In this document: positions 12,500-23,901 of the stretch, in pieces
Position numbering within the stretch: the first letter of the stretch is position 1
Layout: each line of letters starts with the position of its first letter
Origin: Zoroaster sp. YZ-2022
Lineage: Eukaryota > Echinodermata > Asteroidea > Forcipulatida > Zoroasteridae
Direction: 5' to 3'
Assembly: GCA_029582265.1 (NCBI GenBank)
Contig: CM055830.1
Coordinates: 31,599,172-31,663,171 of the forward strand
Length of the DNA stretch: 64,000 nucleotides
The notes under the pieces: generated by a model
What the model was told of the DNA's origin: nothing
The model's database searches: none
The model's input: the letters and a program-made list of their open reading frames with translations, nothing else
Program-made: the position numbers and the translations under genes

Positions 12500-13898
12500 G
12501 CCAACATTACCATGTTGTACGTTGTACCTTGTACGTATATCTTGATTCAAAGAGAGTAAGTATAGAAGCAGTTTGGCCAACATGACCAATGCTGCAACTT
12601 GTATGTATATCTTGATTCAAAGAGAGTAAGCATACTCATAGAAGCAGTTTTGCCAACATTACCAATGATGTACCTTGTATGTATATCTTGATTCAAAGAG
12701 AGTAAGCATACTCATAGAAGCAGTTTGGCCAACATTACCAATGATGTACCTTGTATGTATATCTTGATTCAAAGAGAGTAAGCATACTCATAGAAGCAGT
12801 TTGTCCAACATTACCAATGATGTACCTTGTATGTATATCTTGATTCAAAGAGAGTAAGTATACTCATAGAAGCAGTTTTGCCAACATTACCAATGCTGTA
12901 CCTTCCCTTATGTATATCTTGATTCAAAGAGAGTAAGTATACTCATAGAAGCAGTTTGGCCAACATTACCAATGATGTACCTTGTATGTATGTATCTTGA
13001 TTCAAAGAGAGTAAGAGTACTCATAGAAGCAGTTTGGCCAACATTACCAATGATGTACATGTGTACCTTGTATGTATATCTTGATTCAAAGAGAGTAAGC
13101 GTACTCATAGAAGCAGTTTTGCCAACATTACCAATGATGTACCTTGTATGTATATCTTGATTCAAAGAGAGTAAGCATACTCATAGAAGCAGTTTGGCCA
13201 ACATTACCAATGATGTACCTTGTATGTATATCTTGATTCAAAAGAGAGTAAGCATACTCATGGAAGCAGTTTGGCCAACATGACCAATGATGTACCTTGT
13301 ATGTATATCTTGATTCAAAGAGAGTAAGCGTACTCATAGAAGCAGTTTGGCCAACATTACCAATGATGTACCTTGTATATCTTGATTCAAAGAGAGTAAG
13401 CACACTCATAGAAGCAGTTTGGCCAACATTACCAATGATGTACCTTGTATGTATATCTTGATTCAAAGAGAGTAAGCATACTCATAGAAGCAGTTTTGCC
13501 AACATTACCAATGCTGACCTTGTATGTATATCTTGATTCAAAGAGAGAAAGTGTACTCATAGAAGCAGTTTTGCCAACATTACCAATGCTGACCTTGTAT
13601 GTACATGTATATCTTGATTCAAAGAGAGTAAGCATACTCATAGAAGCAGTTTAGCCAACATTACCAATGTTGTACCTTGTACGTATATCTTGATTCAAAG
13701 AGAGTAAGCATACTCATAGAAGCAGTTTAGCCAACATTACCAATGATGTACCTTGTACGTATATCTTGATTCAAAGAGAGTAAGCATACTCATAGAACGA
13801 AGCAGTTTGGCCAACATTACCAAGGATGTACCTTGTATGTATATCTTGATTCAAAGAGAGTAAGCATACTCATAGAAGCAGTTTGGCCAACATACCAA

Positions 13899-14346
13899 TA
13901 CTGTGCACGTACATACTTTAAATGGGCAAACCATTTTGAATAAAGAAACAGGCTTACATGTAAATGCAGCCACAATTACCACTACAGCCTTGTTCAAAAG
14001 CATCTATTTCCAATATCGAGCAGTCCGTTAAATTTTCCCACCAGCCGCTTTTAATTTATTTAATTTAACCATCTCTATTCTTGTAAGCAAACTAACTGTA
14101 AACGTGCATCCGTGGCTGGATTGAAGACTATTCAAGATGGCATTGCCTCTAGTTGTGACTGGAAGCGCGTGTTGTATGTGTAATAATTTGGCAGATGTTT
14201 TGCAGTCTGAACTGCCAAAGCTATCATTCTCACAGCTGTTAACTTACATGTAATAGGATTACACCTTAGGGAAGGTACAACATTTGGTAACTGAAGTTTA
14301 ATTCAACCCTCTAGTTGCCAAGAAATATACCACCTGTGAAAGTTAT
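13899..14346 (+). repeat. Array-embedded spacer, copy 4
   Basis: Fourth copy, about 1.84 kb after copy 3. It carries small private insertions near 13968-14000 (GCAGCCACAA, ACTACAGCCTTG) that the other copies lack. Confidence 0.9.
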
Positions 14347-15900
14347 GCCAACATTACCATGTTGTACGTTGTACCTTGTACGTATATCTTGATTCAAAGA
14401 GAGTAAGTATAGAAGCAGTTTGGCCAACATGACCAATGCTGCAACTTGTATGTATATCTTGATTCAAAGAGAGTAAGCATACTCATAGAAGCAGTTTTGC
14501 CAACATTACCAATGATGTACCTTGTATGTATATCTTGATTCAAAGAGAGTAAGCATACTCATAGAAGCAGTTTGGCCAACATTACCAATGATGTACCTTG
14601 TATGTATATCTTGATTCAAAGAGAGTAAGTATACTCATAGAAGCAGTTTTGCCAACATTACCAATGCTGTACCTTCCCTTATGTATATCTTGATTCAAAG
14701 AGAGTAAGTATACTCATAGAAGCAGTTTGGCCAACATTACCAATGATGTACCTTGTATGTATGTATCTTGATTCAAAGAGAGTAAGAGTACTCATAGAAG
14801 CAGTTTGGCCAACATTACCAATGATGTACATGTGTACCTTGTATGTATATCTTGATTCAAAGAGAGTAAGCGACTCATAGAAGCAGTTTTGCCAACATTA
14901 CCAATGATGTACCTTGTATGTATATCTTGATTCAAAGAGAGTAAGCATACTCATAGAAGCAGTTTGGCCAACATTACCAATGATGTACCTTGTATGTATA
15001 TCTTGATTCAAAGAGAGTAAGCATACTCATGGAAGCAGTTTGGCCAACATGACCAATGATGTACCTTGTATGTATATCTTGATTCAAAGAGAGTAAGCGT
15101 ACTCATAGAAGCAGTTTGGCCAACATTACCAATGATGTACCTTGTATATCTTGATTCAAAGAGAGTAAGCACACTCATAGAAGCAGTTTGGCCAACATTA
15201 CCAATGATGTACCTTGTATGTATATCTTGATTCAAAGAGAGTAAGCATACTCATAGAAGCAGTTTGGCCAACATTACCAATGATGTACCTTGTATATCTT
15301 GATTCAAAGAGAGTAAGCACACTCATAGAAGCAGTTTGGCCAACATTACCAATGATGTACCTTGTACGTATATCTTGATTCAAAGAGAGTAAGCATACTC
15401 ATAGAAGCAGTTTGGCCAACATTACCAATGATGTACCTTGTACGTATATCTTGATTCAAAGAGAGTAAGCATACTCATAGAAGCAGTTTGGCCAACATTA
15501 CCAATGATGTACCTTGTATATATATCTTGATTCAAAGAGAGTAAGCACACTCATAGAAGCAGTTTGGCCAACATTACCAATGATGTACCTTGTATGTATA
15601 TCTTGATTCAAAGAGAGTAAGCATACTCATAGAAGCAGTTTGGCCAACATGACCAATGATGTACCTTGTATGTATATCTTGATTCAAAGAGAGTAAGCAC
15701 ACTCATAGAAGCAGTTTGGCCAACATTACCAATGATGTACCTTGTATGTATATCTTGATTCAAAGAGAGTAAGCACACTCATAGAAGCAGTTTGGCCAAC
15801 ATTACCAATGATGTACCTTGTGTATATCTTGATTCAAAGAGAGTAAGCACACTCATAGAAGCAGTTTGGCCAACATTACCAATGATGTACCTTGTATGTA

Positions 15901-16714
15901 TACTACCGGAATAAAGTAACTGTGCATCATTTGAAGTTATGCTATTTTTTAATGAAAAAAGATAATACAATGATTTGTGGTGTTCTGTTAAATCACTGTT
16001 TAACTGTTAACAGGATAATCTCGAAATCTGTATGCTTGGACACTAGGCTTCGTGACACGTCCTTGAAGAGATGTGGTGTCAAAAGTCAGTTCACAAACTC
16101 AGTATCGTGTGTGTCCACCATTGGCGTTGATGCAGGTCTGAGATACAGGGACGAGATCATTGGGCCTCATGTGCAAGCGTTCATTCAAAGACAAGGACGT
16201 AACATCACGCTTCAGCAAGATAATGCCTGTCCACATGTCGCTCGTGTTGTGACAGATTTCCTGAGACAGCAGAACATTCCGGTGCTCCCCTGGCCAGCTG
16301 TTTCTCCGGACCTGTCCCCTATCGAGCACGCTTGGGATGAAATGGAGTTATCGCCAAGCCCAGAATTAGCCATTGACGTTAGCTGAATTGGGACAAGCGT
16401 AATTGGTTCAGACATGGAACAACATTCCCCAAGCTTTCTTCAATCGCTTAGTGTCGTCTATGCGTCGTCGTTGTCAAGCCTGCATCAACGCCAATGGTGG
16501 ACACACACGATACTGAGTTTGTGAACTGACTTTTGACACCACATCTCTTCAAGGACGTGTCACGAAGCCTAGTGTCCAAGCATACAGATTTCGAGATTAT
16601 CCTGTTAACAGTTAAACAGTGATTTAACAGAACACCACAAATCATTGTATTATCTTTTTTCATTAAAAAATAGCATAACTTCAAGTGATGCACAGTTACT
16701 TTATTCCGGTAGTA
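15901..16714 (+). mobile_element. Fold-back Tc1-like transposon inside the satellite
   Basis: An 814-bp insertion flanked by a TA duplication (15899-15900 and 16715-16716). Removing it and one TA restores the usual monomer GTATGTATATCTTG. Its arms are 236-bp inverted repeats (15901-16136 and 16479-16714) beginning TACTACCGGAATAAAG, with only about one mismatch that I noticed (CATCATTTG against CATCACTTG). The 342-bp core holds a broken Tc1 transposase end. Near-identical arms and a clean target site suggest a recent insertion. It cannot encode its own transposase, so it is a non-autonomous or dead derivative. Confidence 0.92.
16137..16516 (+). pseudogene. Tc1/mariner transposase C-terminal remnant (DD34E)
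   Basis: Only the C-terminal third of a Tc1-type DDE transposase is present. It begins near RYRDEIIGPHV and has QQDNACPHVAR with a catalytic Asp, then LPWPAVSPDLSPIEHAWDE. Exactly 34 residues separate that Asp from the Glu of SPIEH, the DD34E spacing of Tc1. After WDEM the frame is lost. It resumes in another frame with a TAA stop at 16400-16402, followed by WNNIPQAFFNRL, RRRCQACINANGG and HTRY, ending at TGA 16514-16516. The first two catalytic regions and the DNA-binding domain are missing, so it is non-functional. The last ~37 bp of coding lie inside the right inverted-repeat arm. Confidence 0.9.
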
Positions 16715-17260
16715 TATATCTTGATTCAAAGAGAGTAAGCACACTCATAGAAGCAGTTTGGCCAACATTACCAATGATGTACCTTGTATGTATATCTTGA
16801 TTCAAAGAGAGTAAGCATACTCATAGAAGCAGTTTTGCCAACATTACCAATGCTGACCTTGTATGTATATCTTGATTCAAAGAGAGTAAGTGTACTCATA
16901 GAAGCAGTTTTGCCAACATTACCAATGATGTACCTTGTATGTATATCTTGATTCAAAGAGAGTAAGCATACTCATAGAAGCAGTTTGGCCAACATTACCA
17001 ATGATGTACCTTGTATGTATATCTTGATTCAAAGAGAGTAAGCATACTCATGGAAGCAGTTTGGCCAACATGACCAATGATGTACCTTGTATGTATATCT
17101 TGATTCAAAGAGAGTAAGCGTACTCATAGAAGCAGTTTTGCCAACATTACCAATGATGTACCTTGTATGTATATCTTGATTCAAAGAGAGCCAAGCATAC
17201 TCATAGAAGCAGTTTGGCCAACATTACCAATGTTGTACATGTATCATGTATGTATATCTC

Positions 17261-18351
17261 AAAATTCACAAAATTCAAGATTTGCTATTTTAAATTAGCA
17301 TTACATATAGTACACACACAATTATTTCTGCCTTAATTGTTTGCTATGCATAATGTTTTAATGAAATCAATCCATGAAATTATTACAGATATTTTCCTAT
17401 AAGGACATCAATACCGTACATTTTGTTGCCGAAAATGTTGAAAATTCTAGACTGTAAAATATGCATGTGAACGGTAACTGTCTTCATCATGCACATTTAT
17501 GATTCAGACAGTATTTTATGTCCTTAGCCTCGCATACATCTATATCATAAATATGGGAAGCTGAGGAAACGTGTGTATGTGACAGCTCACCGTCAGCCCC
17601 TATTGTTGTGTGTCAATAGCATCCGTTTGATGAATGTTTTTGCTACGCTCTATCCACCTCTCCCTTCCCACTGAATTGATACTGCAGGGACACTTCCGTG
17701 CAGTCATAAGGACTCTTGTTGGAGTCACGATGGCACGTGAAGTCTTTCACGGCTTCCTGGGTGTCGAGGACGCGAGACCCCGACAGACGCAGCCACTTAT
17801 CATGCCGTCAGCAATATGACACACTGTTCTCCAGCGGATATGTACTATGCTTTTAGAAATTTACATATCTTCATTAATTTATGTCACTTTCTAGTAGAGA
17901 GGTTTTTTTGGTAGGAAATTTGATAGTGCATACATATATCTCCACATCCTGTGGTCTATGAAGGTGGCCCAGGATGCCTTCTACAATGGGCCAGTTACTG
18001 GTTTGTTTGTTTGCTACACACTACTTACAGTGTATAGGTGTTTATCAACCTGCCTCCTGCCTACAGCTGTGCTCACCCAGACACCATAATCGACTGCAAG
18101 AGAGATATTTTGGCAGGAAATCTGATATTGTATATATCTACATCCTGTGGTCTATTAAGGTGCCCCTGGACCTGTGTTTACCCAGACACCGTAATCAGCT
18201 TACCGCAACACTGCGGCCCACAGCTACCATTTCAAGCACTACATGAATTAGTACAAATTCAGTGTAGTCTATAAATGGGACTGTTGGGATACACGTAACT
18301 GCTTTCCAGAGTATTTTGTGTACAAAAGTATCATTGTAGATTTGTTTTAAC
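17261..18351. other. No recognised gene; imperfect ~200-bp duplication
   Basis: Two related blocks, about 17897-17972 and 18100-18172, share GGAAAT-TGATA-TG and CATCCTGTGGTCTAT-AAGGTG. Open frames at 17634-17819 and 17974-18274 show no family signature and overlap in several frames. Confidence 0.5.
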
Positions 18352-18907
18352 TTAAAGGGGCAGTATAGTCACGATCAACAGGGCATGGAATCAGTGGCCG
18401 AGTATAATTTCCCACATGATAAGGTCATTATGGAGTGCCATGGTCTAGCGGTTTAGTGCATCAGATTTGCGTTCTGATGGCCGAGTCGTCAGAATGTGGG
18501 TTCGAATCCCAACCGCGACCGGGGTACTTGTGTCCTTGAGCAAGACACTTTACCATAATTGCTTCTCTCCACCCAGGGGTAAAGGGGTACCTGTGAGGGC
18601 AGAGTTGGTTGTTGTGTTTGATTAGCCCTATATGCACTGTAATGGCAGCAATTGAGCTGTATACTCCACAGGGAGCTGAGATGGTTTCAGGAATGATTTA
18701 TGCGCCTGATGAGTAGGGGTAATAATATATTGCGCCTTGAGCACCAGTTTGGTGGATACGTGCGCTATATATGTCCACATTATTATTATTATTATTATTA
18801 TTATTACCGTTGCTGCTGCATAAATGAGCCTGTAATTTGTAAACTAGGCCATCGATTCCATGCCCTATTGAAAGTCTGCTTTGATCGTGACGATACTGTC
18901 CCTTTAA
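18352..18907 (+). mobile_element. GGGACA-type TTAA MITE split by a SINE
   Basis: The left part (TTAA-AGGGGCAGTATAGTCACG... to GATAAGGTCAT) and right part (CCGTTGCTGCTGCATAAATG... to CTGTCCCT-TTAA) join into one ordinary member of the family when the SINE at 18431-18806 is removed. The MITE is therefore the older insertion. Confidence 0.85.
18431..18806 (+). mobile_element. tRNA-derived SINE, complete, nested in a MITE
   Basis: Starts TGGAGTGCCATGGTCTAGCGG (A-box-like), with B box GGGTTCGAATCCC at about 18500 and the CTTGAGCAAGACACTTTACC body. The 3' tail is CGCCTTGAGCACCAGTTTGGTGG ... GCGCTATATATG followed by (ATT)n. A tail of this kind resembles the 3' end of the CR1/L2-like LINE in this window, which would be the likely source of retrotransposition machinery (inference). 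Confidence 0.85.
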
Positions 18908-18922
18908 TAATTTGGCAATAGG

Positions 18923-20644
18923 TTAATTCCGGCGTGACAGACGGGACAGATTTACACTACCTATTTTTTTCAAAGGCCTACCAAAAACAATCTGTAAGGT
19001 GTAACCTTCTAAGTTATGTATAAAGTCAAAGTAAACACTCTATATTTCAAATTAAAAAAACAATCATGAAACTAGAGGATTCAGTTACAAAGTAAAATCA
19101 GCATGACAGACGGGACGGAAATTACACTCAATTTTTTGAAAACGACTTTCATTGGAAAAATCTATCTGTTCTCCTATGAAATTTTAATTTATTTCTCTTT
19201 TAAAGTTAATCACTTTTATACAAATAATCAGTAAACATTATGACTTAGTTATTCAAAACATGGAACTGGAAACACCAGGCTCATTAAAGTTGTGACAGAC
19301 GGGACGTGACAGACGGGACATTTTTGCATGCTCAATAAAGCATCATTTAAACTAGTCCTACGATGATCAAATGTCATTTTTGGAATTTATTTTGAATCAA
19401 CAACAACGACTAATACTACAAATTAATAATAAAGTTACTGTCAACAACAATTAATTAGAGAGTACCCCTTTAAGAGACAGTAAATTGGAGCACATTCATT
19501 CACACCTGCATTTAAGCTAATTTTGATTTGTGCGTTTCATTGGTCAACTAATTAATCAACATTTCACTTCGAAAGGCACTATTTTTAATATCTTATTATT
19601 TTGGCACTAACAAGTATACTATGTGCAAAAAGATATCAATAAATATTATGCACTAGATTCAGCTTTACAATCTGAGTGAAAGTCAAACATTTACATTTAA
19701 ATGTTGGCACTTTTGCATTAAAATCAATTCATTTTTCCTGTTTCTTCTTCGAACAATGTAACTTGGGTAAACTGTTATGTAAGGTTTTCTCTTTCTAACC
19801 TATACTACAGATTCACCATACATGTAACTTCAAACCATGTAATGCAGAAGTTTGAGTCCCTCTACTCTCATGAGTAAATACATGTATCTCTCACAGTTGA
19901 TTTATGCAGTACTTTATGCAAACTACACGGGTATTTTTTTATAATTAATACTTAGTTTATGTGTTTTATTGACAAATTTATCAATTATATTATTTTAAAG
20001 AAGGACATGTAGTATTAAAATGTAAAACAGTCTATGTTTATCTTTTTTCAAACCTAAAGATAAAAAAAAAATGTGACAGATAGGACAAAATAACAGTCTG
20101 GGTAAATTGTGACAGACGGGACAGATTTTGAGATGGAATATCAAATCAACTAAACATCGAAAGCTATTTGTATTTTACTTTCTAGGTGTGGTCACCTTGA
20201 TAGAAGATAGGAATTCAACTTTGAACCAAAAATATCTTTTCATGTAAAAAATACACAACTTTTTAATGTTTTTTGTGACAGACGGGACATTGCAAAGTGA
20301 TTATTTAAAAATGTTACAAGACTGTCATACTTCATCTTTTGGGTTAGAATTCTGCAGTGGTGGAAAAGGAAGGTATCCGACTTCATAGTCAACCAATAAT
20401 AATTATCTTTGAAGCATAAGAACTATTACTGAGGGGAACTCAAATTTCTATCACAAAACAGGGGAAAATGCTACTTGCGTTTCTCCATATTTCAAGCCTT
20501 GATAAAAATAAATCCAAGTGCAGTAGAAGGAAAATATCAACTGTTTCTGAAAGCTTGGTTAGTCTACTTTTCAAGAAAAAATGATTTACAAGTAGAACAT
20601 GTACTTTGAAAATTCATGGATGTGGAACTCTTATCCGGAATTAA
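18923..20644 (+). mobile_element. 1.7-kb TTAA element with seven GTGACAGACGGGAC motifs
   Basis: Bounded by TTAATTCCGG at 18923 and CCGGAATTAA ending at 20644, i.e. TTAA target plus a short TTCCGG terminal repeat. Inside, GTGACAGACGGGACA or close variants occur at 18934, 19103, 19292, 19306, 20073, 20109 and 20275, all in the same orientation and embedded in AT-rich sequence. No coding frame is visible. It is most likely a non-autonomous DNA transposon with repeated protein-binding motifs. No second copy exists in the window, so the borders are tentative. Confidence 0.6.
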
Positions 20645-20787
20645 CCAACAACCAATATTTGACCCTTCCCTTAAAATGACAAAATGAAATTTTCTTATTT
20701 ATTATTTTGTCGATTTTAGTTTATATTGTGATGGTGTTTCTTATTTTGTGTAGACCAATGGTGTGTTGGGACTATCAAGTCTTCGGT

Positions 20788-21059
20788 CAGGTGTGTGTGA
20801 TTTGGCAAAAGTAAAAAATCCTAAAAAATGTGTAGCTGGCCTGGGTCACCCTTTGGTTTAGAGGACAAAGCCCCTGAACCTCCTGGATGTTTAATTTTGG
20901 AGGATTTACAGACTCTCCACGTCCCCAACAAACAAGAAACTAGAGGTTTGGACACAATACAGGCTACTTCTTTCTTTCCTTGGTGGCTACTTCTCTTCTT
21001 TCAAGAAAACCTTGAGGCAAAGGGAGATTTGTAAAAAATCCTGAGAAATCACGGGCCTG
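20788..21059 (+). mobile_element. hAT-like MITE (CAGG..TGTGATTTG family)
   Basis: Left end CAGGTGTGTGTGATTTGGC, right end GAGAAATCACGGGCCTG, with the family body GGACAAAGCCCCTGAACCTCC...GAAACTAGAGGTTTGGACAC. Terminal repeats are about 15 bp and imperfect. No convincing target duplication was seen. Confidence 0.7.
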
Positions 21060-21303
21060 TTTGCTTTTCATTTGACAAATCACTACTTAGTGCTCCAAAG
21101 CAGTCTTCCCCCTGAGAGCTTTAAGGAGGGGAGGGTTGTATAATCACATCTGCTCATCAATATTGACGGCAGGTCTGCATCGGATGATCCCAGATGGCCT
21201 TCCCAGCCAGCTAGGAGAGAGCACTGAGTTGTTTGACAGACTCTTGACAAAACTGTCACTAAGGATTAGTGATACAACATTGAAACCTCCTACCCAAACT
21301 AGC

Positions 21304-21717
21304 TTAACCCTAACTCCCTAGGCCCATTTGCTTACACATAACCTGAATCCTTCCTAACTCCCTAGGCCCATTTGCTTACACATAACCTGAATCCTCCAAA
21401 ATCCTTCAGTAGTAAAGCAAGCACATGACATGTATGCACACATGTGTTTCTAATCTGTGATACATGTACATGGCCAGGGACCCTCCCTGCATCCATGAAT
21501 AAACAGTGCCCACTGACCCAAGCACTGACCTTGCAATCACAAAAACAAACAATGATGTACATGTAGTCTGTACCATGGAAAGGCAAGTATGCCTAATAAC
21601 CTCAATCCTCCAAAATCCTTCACTTTAGCAAAGAGCATGTAGCATGTTACCCCAATCCTTCAAAATCCTTCACTTTAGCAAAGAGGATTTTGGAGGATTT
21701 GGGAAGGTTAGGGTTAA
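21304..21717 (-). mobile_element. TTAA element of the CCCTAAC class (P1), reverse orientation
   Basis: TTAACCCTAAC at the left and GTTAGGGTTAA at the right. The body includes CTAGGCCCATTTGCTTACAC and AACAGTGCCCACTGACCC, matching the copies at 32909, 48534, 51127 and 57679 in reverse. Two 44-bp-type units stand at the left end. Confidence 0.8.
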
Positions 21718-22299
21718 TGGCCTTACATTTCGAGTCTAGCAGGTAGGTTCTTTCTCAAAGGCAAAATGGGACAGAATACAAACATACATACATGTATGTA
21801 AACACAAGTGTGAGCAGATGTTAGTCAGGTGTTAAATGAACACAAAAGATTAAGATATAAAAAGCAGAATCATGTACTGGTCCTAGGACCTGACAAAAGA
21901 GGAATTATGCATGAATAAAGTACCAGGAGTTTTTGGCTAGATGAAGAGATTATGAGATTAGTGAAAAGCAATGAGTCAGACAGGGGGAGTAAAACAATAC
22001 AGACAAATAGACTAACAATAATTAATTTTGAAAACCAATTTATAAAAATTGAAACAAAATTTAAGAGCATTTTAGAAAAATATTTGAAAATGTTGGTCAA
22101 TGATTATTTTTTGAAAAAAGGTAGGCACAAAGTTATTATTAGAAACGTAACATTACATGCACAAATTTGGTGGGGATGATCCTAGGGATTTGAACTCAAG
22201 ACTTCCTGCTTATTAGCACCCCCCCCCCCTAGACATTTTGGCTAGAAACCATCCCAACTCCTCCAAAATCCATCAACATGCAGTAAAAATGTACCCCAA
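21718..22299. other. No recognised gene
   Basis: AT-rich. The open frame 21952-22179 has a lysine- and isoleucine-rich translation but no family signature, codon bias cue or splice context I can defend. A poly-C tract sits at 22219-22229, followed by a fragment (CTAGACATTTTGGCTAG) of the TTAA element class. Confidence 0.4.
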
Positions 22300-22531
22300 T
22301 TGTTAGTCTAGAGGACAAAGCCCCCTCAACCTCCCAGATGTTTAATTTTGGAGGATTTACAGACTCTCCACATCCCCACAACCAAGAAACTAGAGGTTTA
22401 GATACAATACAGGCTATTTCTTTCTTTCCTTGGTGGCTACTTCTCTACTTTCAAGAAAATTTTGAAGCAAAGGGAGATTTGAAAAAAAAAATCCTGAAAT
22501 CAGGAAAAATCCTGAGAAAACACAGGCCTGG
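22300..22531 (+). mobile_element. hAT-like MITE (CAGG..TGTGATTTG family), 5' truncated
   Basis: Begins inside the family body at GTCTAGAGGACAAAGCC and runs to the right end AAACACAGGCCTG. The left terminal repeat is absent. Confidence 0.65.
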
Positions 22532-22677
22532 ATAAATATAAAAGCGAGGCTGTAATTCTCACAACCGCATTCTGCAGCTTTCATGCTCTATCGACAATGT
22601 TAAATAATCAGACAGTTCAAAAGAAAACTTCATTCCTGACATAAGGAATAAATAAATGGATGTAGTTTTTTCATTAA

Positions 22678-23152
22678 TTAACCACCCAAAATCCTCCAAG
22701 GGAAACTTTTTTGGAAAACTCCAGCACTTTTCCAAACTGGTACTTTCACCTCTTCAAATGAGCCAAAATTACTACCTGGCAAGAAGTACAGGCCATAAGT
22801 GCTGAATATGAAAGATCAACGGAAATGCATGGTGCATTTTGAAGATAAGGGCGTGTTTCCAAAAGTGCACTGATGGATTTTGGAGGATTCAGGAAGGTTC
22901 CTAGCCAGAATACCTAGGGGGTTAGGGTTAAAGAAGGTTCCTAGCCAGAATACCTATAGGGGGTTAGGGTTAAAGAAGGTTCCTAGCCAGAATACCTATA
23001 GGGGGTTAGGGTTAAAGAAGGTTCCTAGCCAGAATACCTATAGGGGGTTAGGGTTAAAGAAGGTTCCTAGCCAGAATACCTATAGGGGGTTAGGGTTAAA
23101 GAAGGTTCCTAGCCAGAATACCTACATGTTTGTATAGGGGGGTTAGGGTTAA
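22678..23152 (-). mobile_element. TTAA element (P2) with expanded 42-bp end repeat
   Basis: Reverse-orientation copy of the element at 2075 and 59610, bounded by TTAA at 22678 and 23149. Its end unit (AAGGTTCCTAGCCAGAATACC...GGGGGTTAGGGTTAA) is repeated about six times between 22890 and 23145. The 42-bp period produces an in-frame 14-residue repeat (GLGLKKVPSQNTYR) at 22880-23137 that should not be taken as a protein. Confidence 0.8.
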
Positions 23153-23408
23153 CCCTTGTATAGTTTGATCCCTCAATACCCTATGACGGGCCAATATCAT
23201 AGAACTACAAGCAGAGAATTTTGTTTAGCAAATATTTTCGCTAAGCATTATAAAACAGACTACCAGCCAAAGTACATTCATTTTACGTGCAAGTTTGGCT
23301 GGTAACCAAGAAAATCTGCTAAGCAAATATTTCTGGTAAGCAATTTTTTCTGCTAAACAGCTTTACCGCTATGAAATTGGCCCAAGGTTTTAAGAATAGG
23401 AGGGTTAA
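23149..23408 (+). mobile_element. TTAA-flanked palindromic element with GCTAAGCA arms
   Basis: Runs TTAACCCTTGTATAG to ATAGGAGGGTTAA. Its first TTAA is also the last TTAA of the preceding element. The inner part (about 23186-23393) is a palindromic MITE: GGGCCAATATCATAG...AGCAGAGAATTTTG...GGTAGTCTGTTTTATAATGC in reverse, ending TATGAAATTGGCCC. Related copies are at 30029-31015 and 31842-31946. Confidence 0.7.
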
Positions 23409-23893
23409 TTTAGTAATTAGAATTCAATGACATTTGAAAGCGAGGTTGCCTCTGCAAACAGACAAAATTAGGCAGGTTACTATAATGAACATGTACAGGT
23501 ATACAACCTCTTGTATTCAGGGAATAAGACATAAGACGGCTTACTCATCTCCCCTTTAAATGCTGAAATGCAGTGTTCGCAGGTAATTTGAGGATAAAGA
23601 CTGTCTGGGCAAGTCAAGGAAACGGATGCATTTAATTTCAAAACAGGAATGACATGTGAGCTACGCATCTAATCACAAATTCTGACAGTTACTTCCAAAT
23701 TTATACATGTACTACGATTACAATTGTATGGTTTCAATTGCAGCCAATGGTCCCATGAATATTATATGTATTGTACATGTACATACATGTACTAACACAT
23801 ACATACTGTACAAAACTGACATTGGGTTAATTTCATTACCGTCACCAAAATCTTGCAAGCAAATCCAACAGATATCAATCATGCAAACACTCT
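23409..23893. other. No recognised feature
   Basis: No coding signature. Open frames at 23480-23668 and 23707-23904 are short and unrecognised. Several ACATGTACATACATGTA strings occur near 23770. Confidence 0.45.
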
Positions 23894-23901
23894 CTTTTGA
23901 G

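Larger units (their letters stand above)
4752..17260 (+). repeat. 76-bp satellite array 1 (~12.5 kb)
   Basis: Head-to-tail copies of a 76-bp unit. Spacing of the GATTCAAAGAGAGTAAGC block is exactly 76 over most of the array. Monomers differ mainly at one spot (TTTGGCC / TTTAGCC / TTTTGCC / TTTGTCC) and by short TACATG insertions. After removing four ~450-bp spacers and one transposon, about 9.9 kb or roughly 130 units remain. Larger duplications are visible: 7500-9270 recurs at 11930-13650 (offset about 4.43 kb), and 10210-10620 recurs at 11583-11990 (offset 1374). Because 76 is not a multiple of 3, open frames of up to 112 codons arise by chance on both strands. I do not regard them as genes. 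Confidence 0.95.

Noticed and set aside
16448..16744. Minus-strand open frame matching 15892-16140
   Set aside because: Mirror image caused by the inverted arms of the fold-back Tc1 element.
8479..17000. Many open frames of 60-112 codons on both strands in the satellite
   Set aside because: The 76-bp unit has few stops and shifts frame each unit, so opposite-strand overlapping frames appear by arithmetic. No start context, splice signals or protein family support them.
4752..17260. Hammerhead ribozyme in the 76-bp unit
   Set aside because: The CUGAUGA core and matching GAAA arrangement are absent in both strands.
21952..22179. 75-codon plus-strand frame
   Set aside because: AT-driven Lys/Ile-rich translation with no recognisable domain and no splice context.
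22880..23137. Open frame encoding a 14-residue repeat (GLGLKKVPSQNTYR)
   Set aside because: The 42-bp tandem end repeat of a TTAA element happens to be a multiple of 3. It is not a repeat protein.
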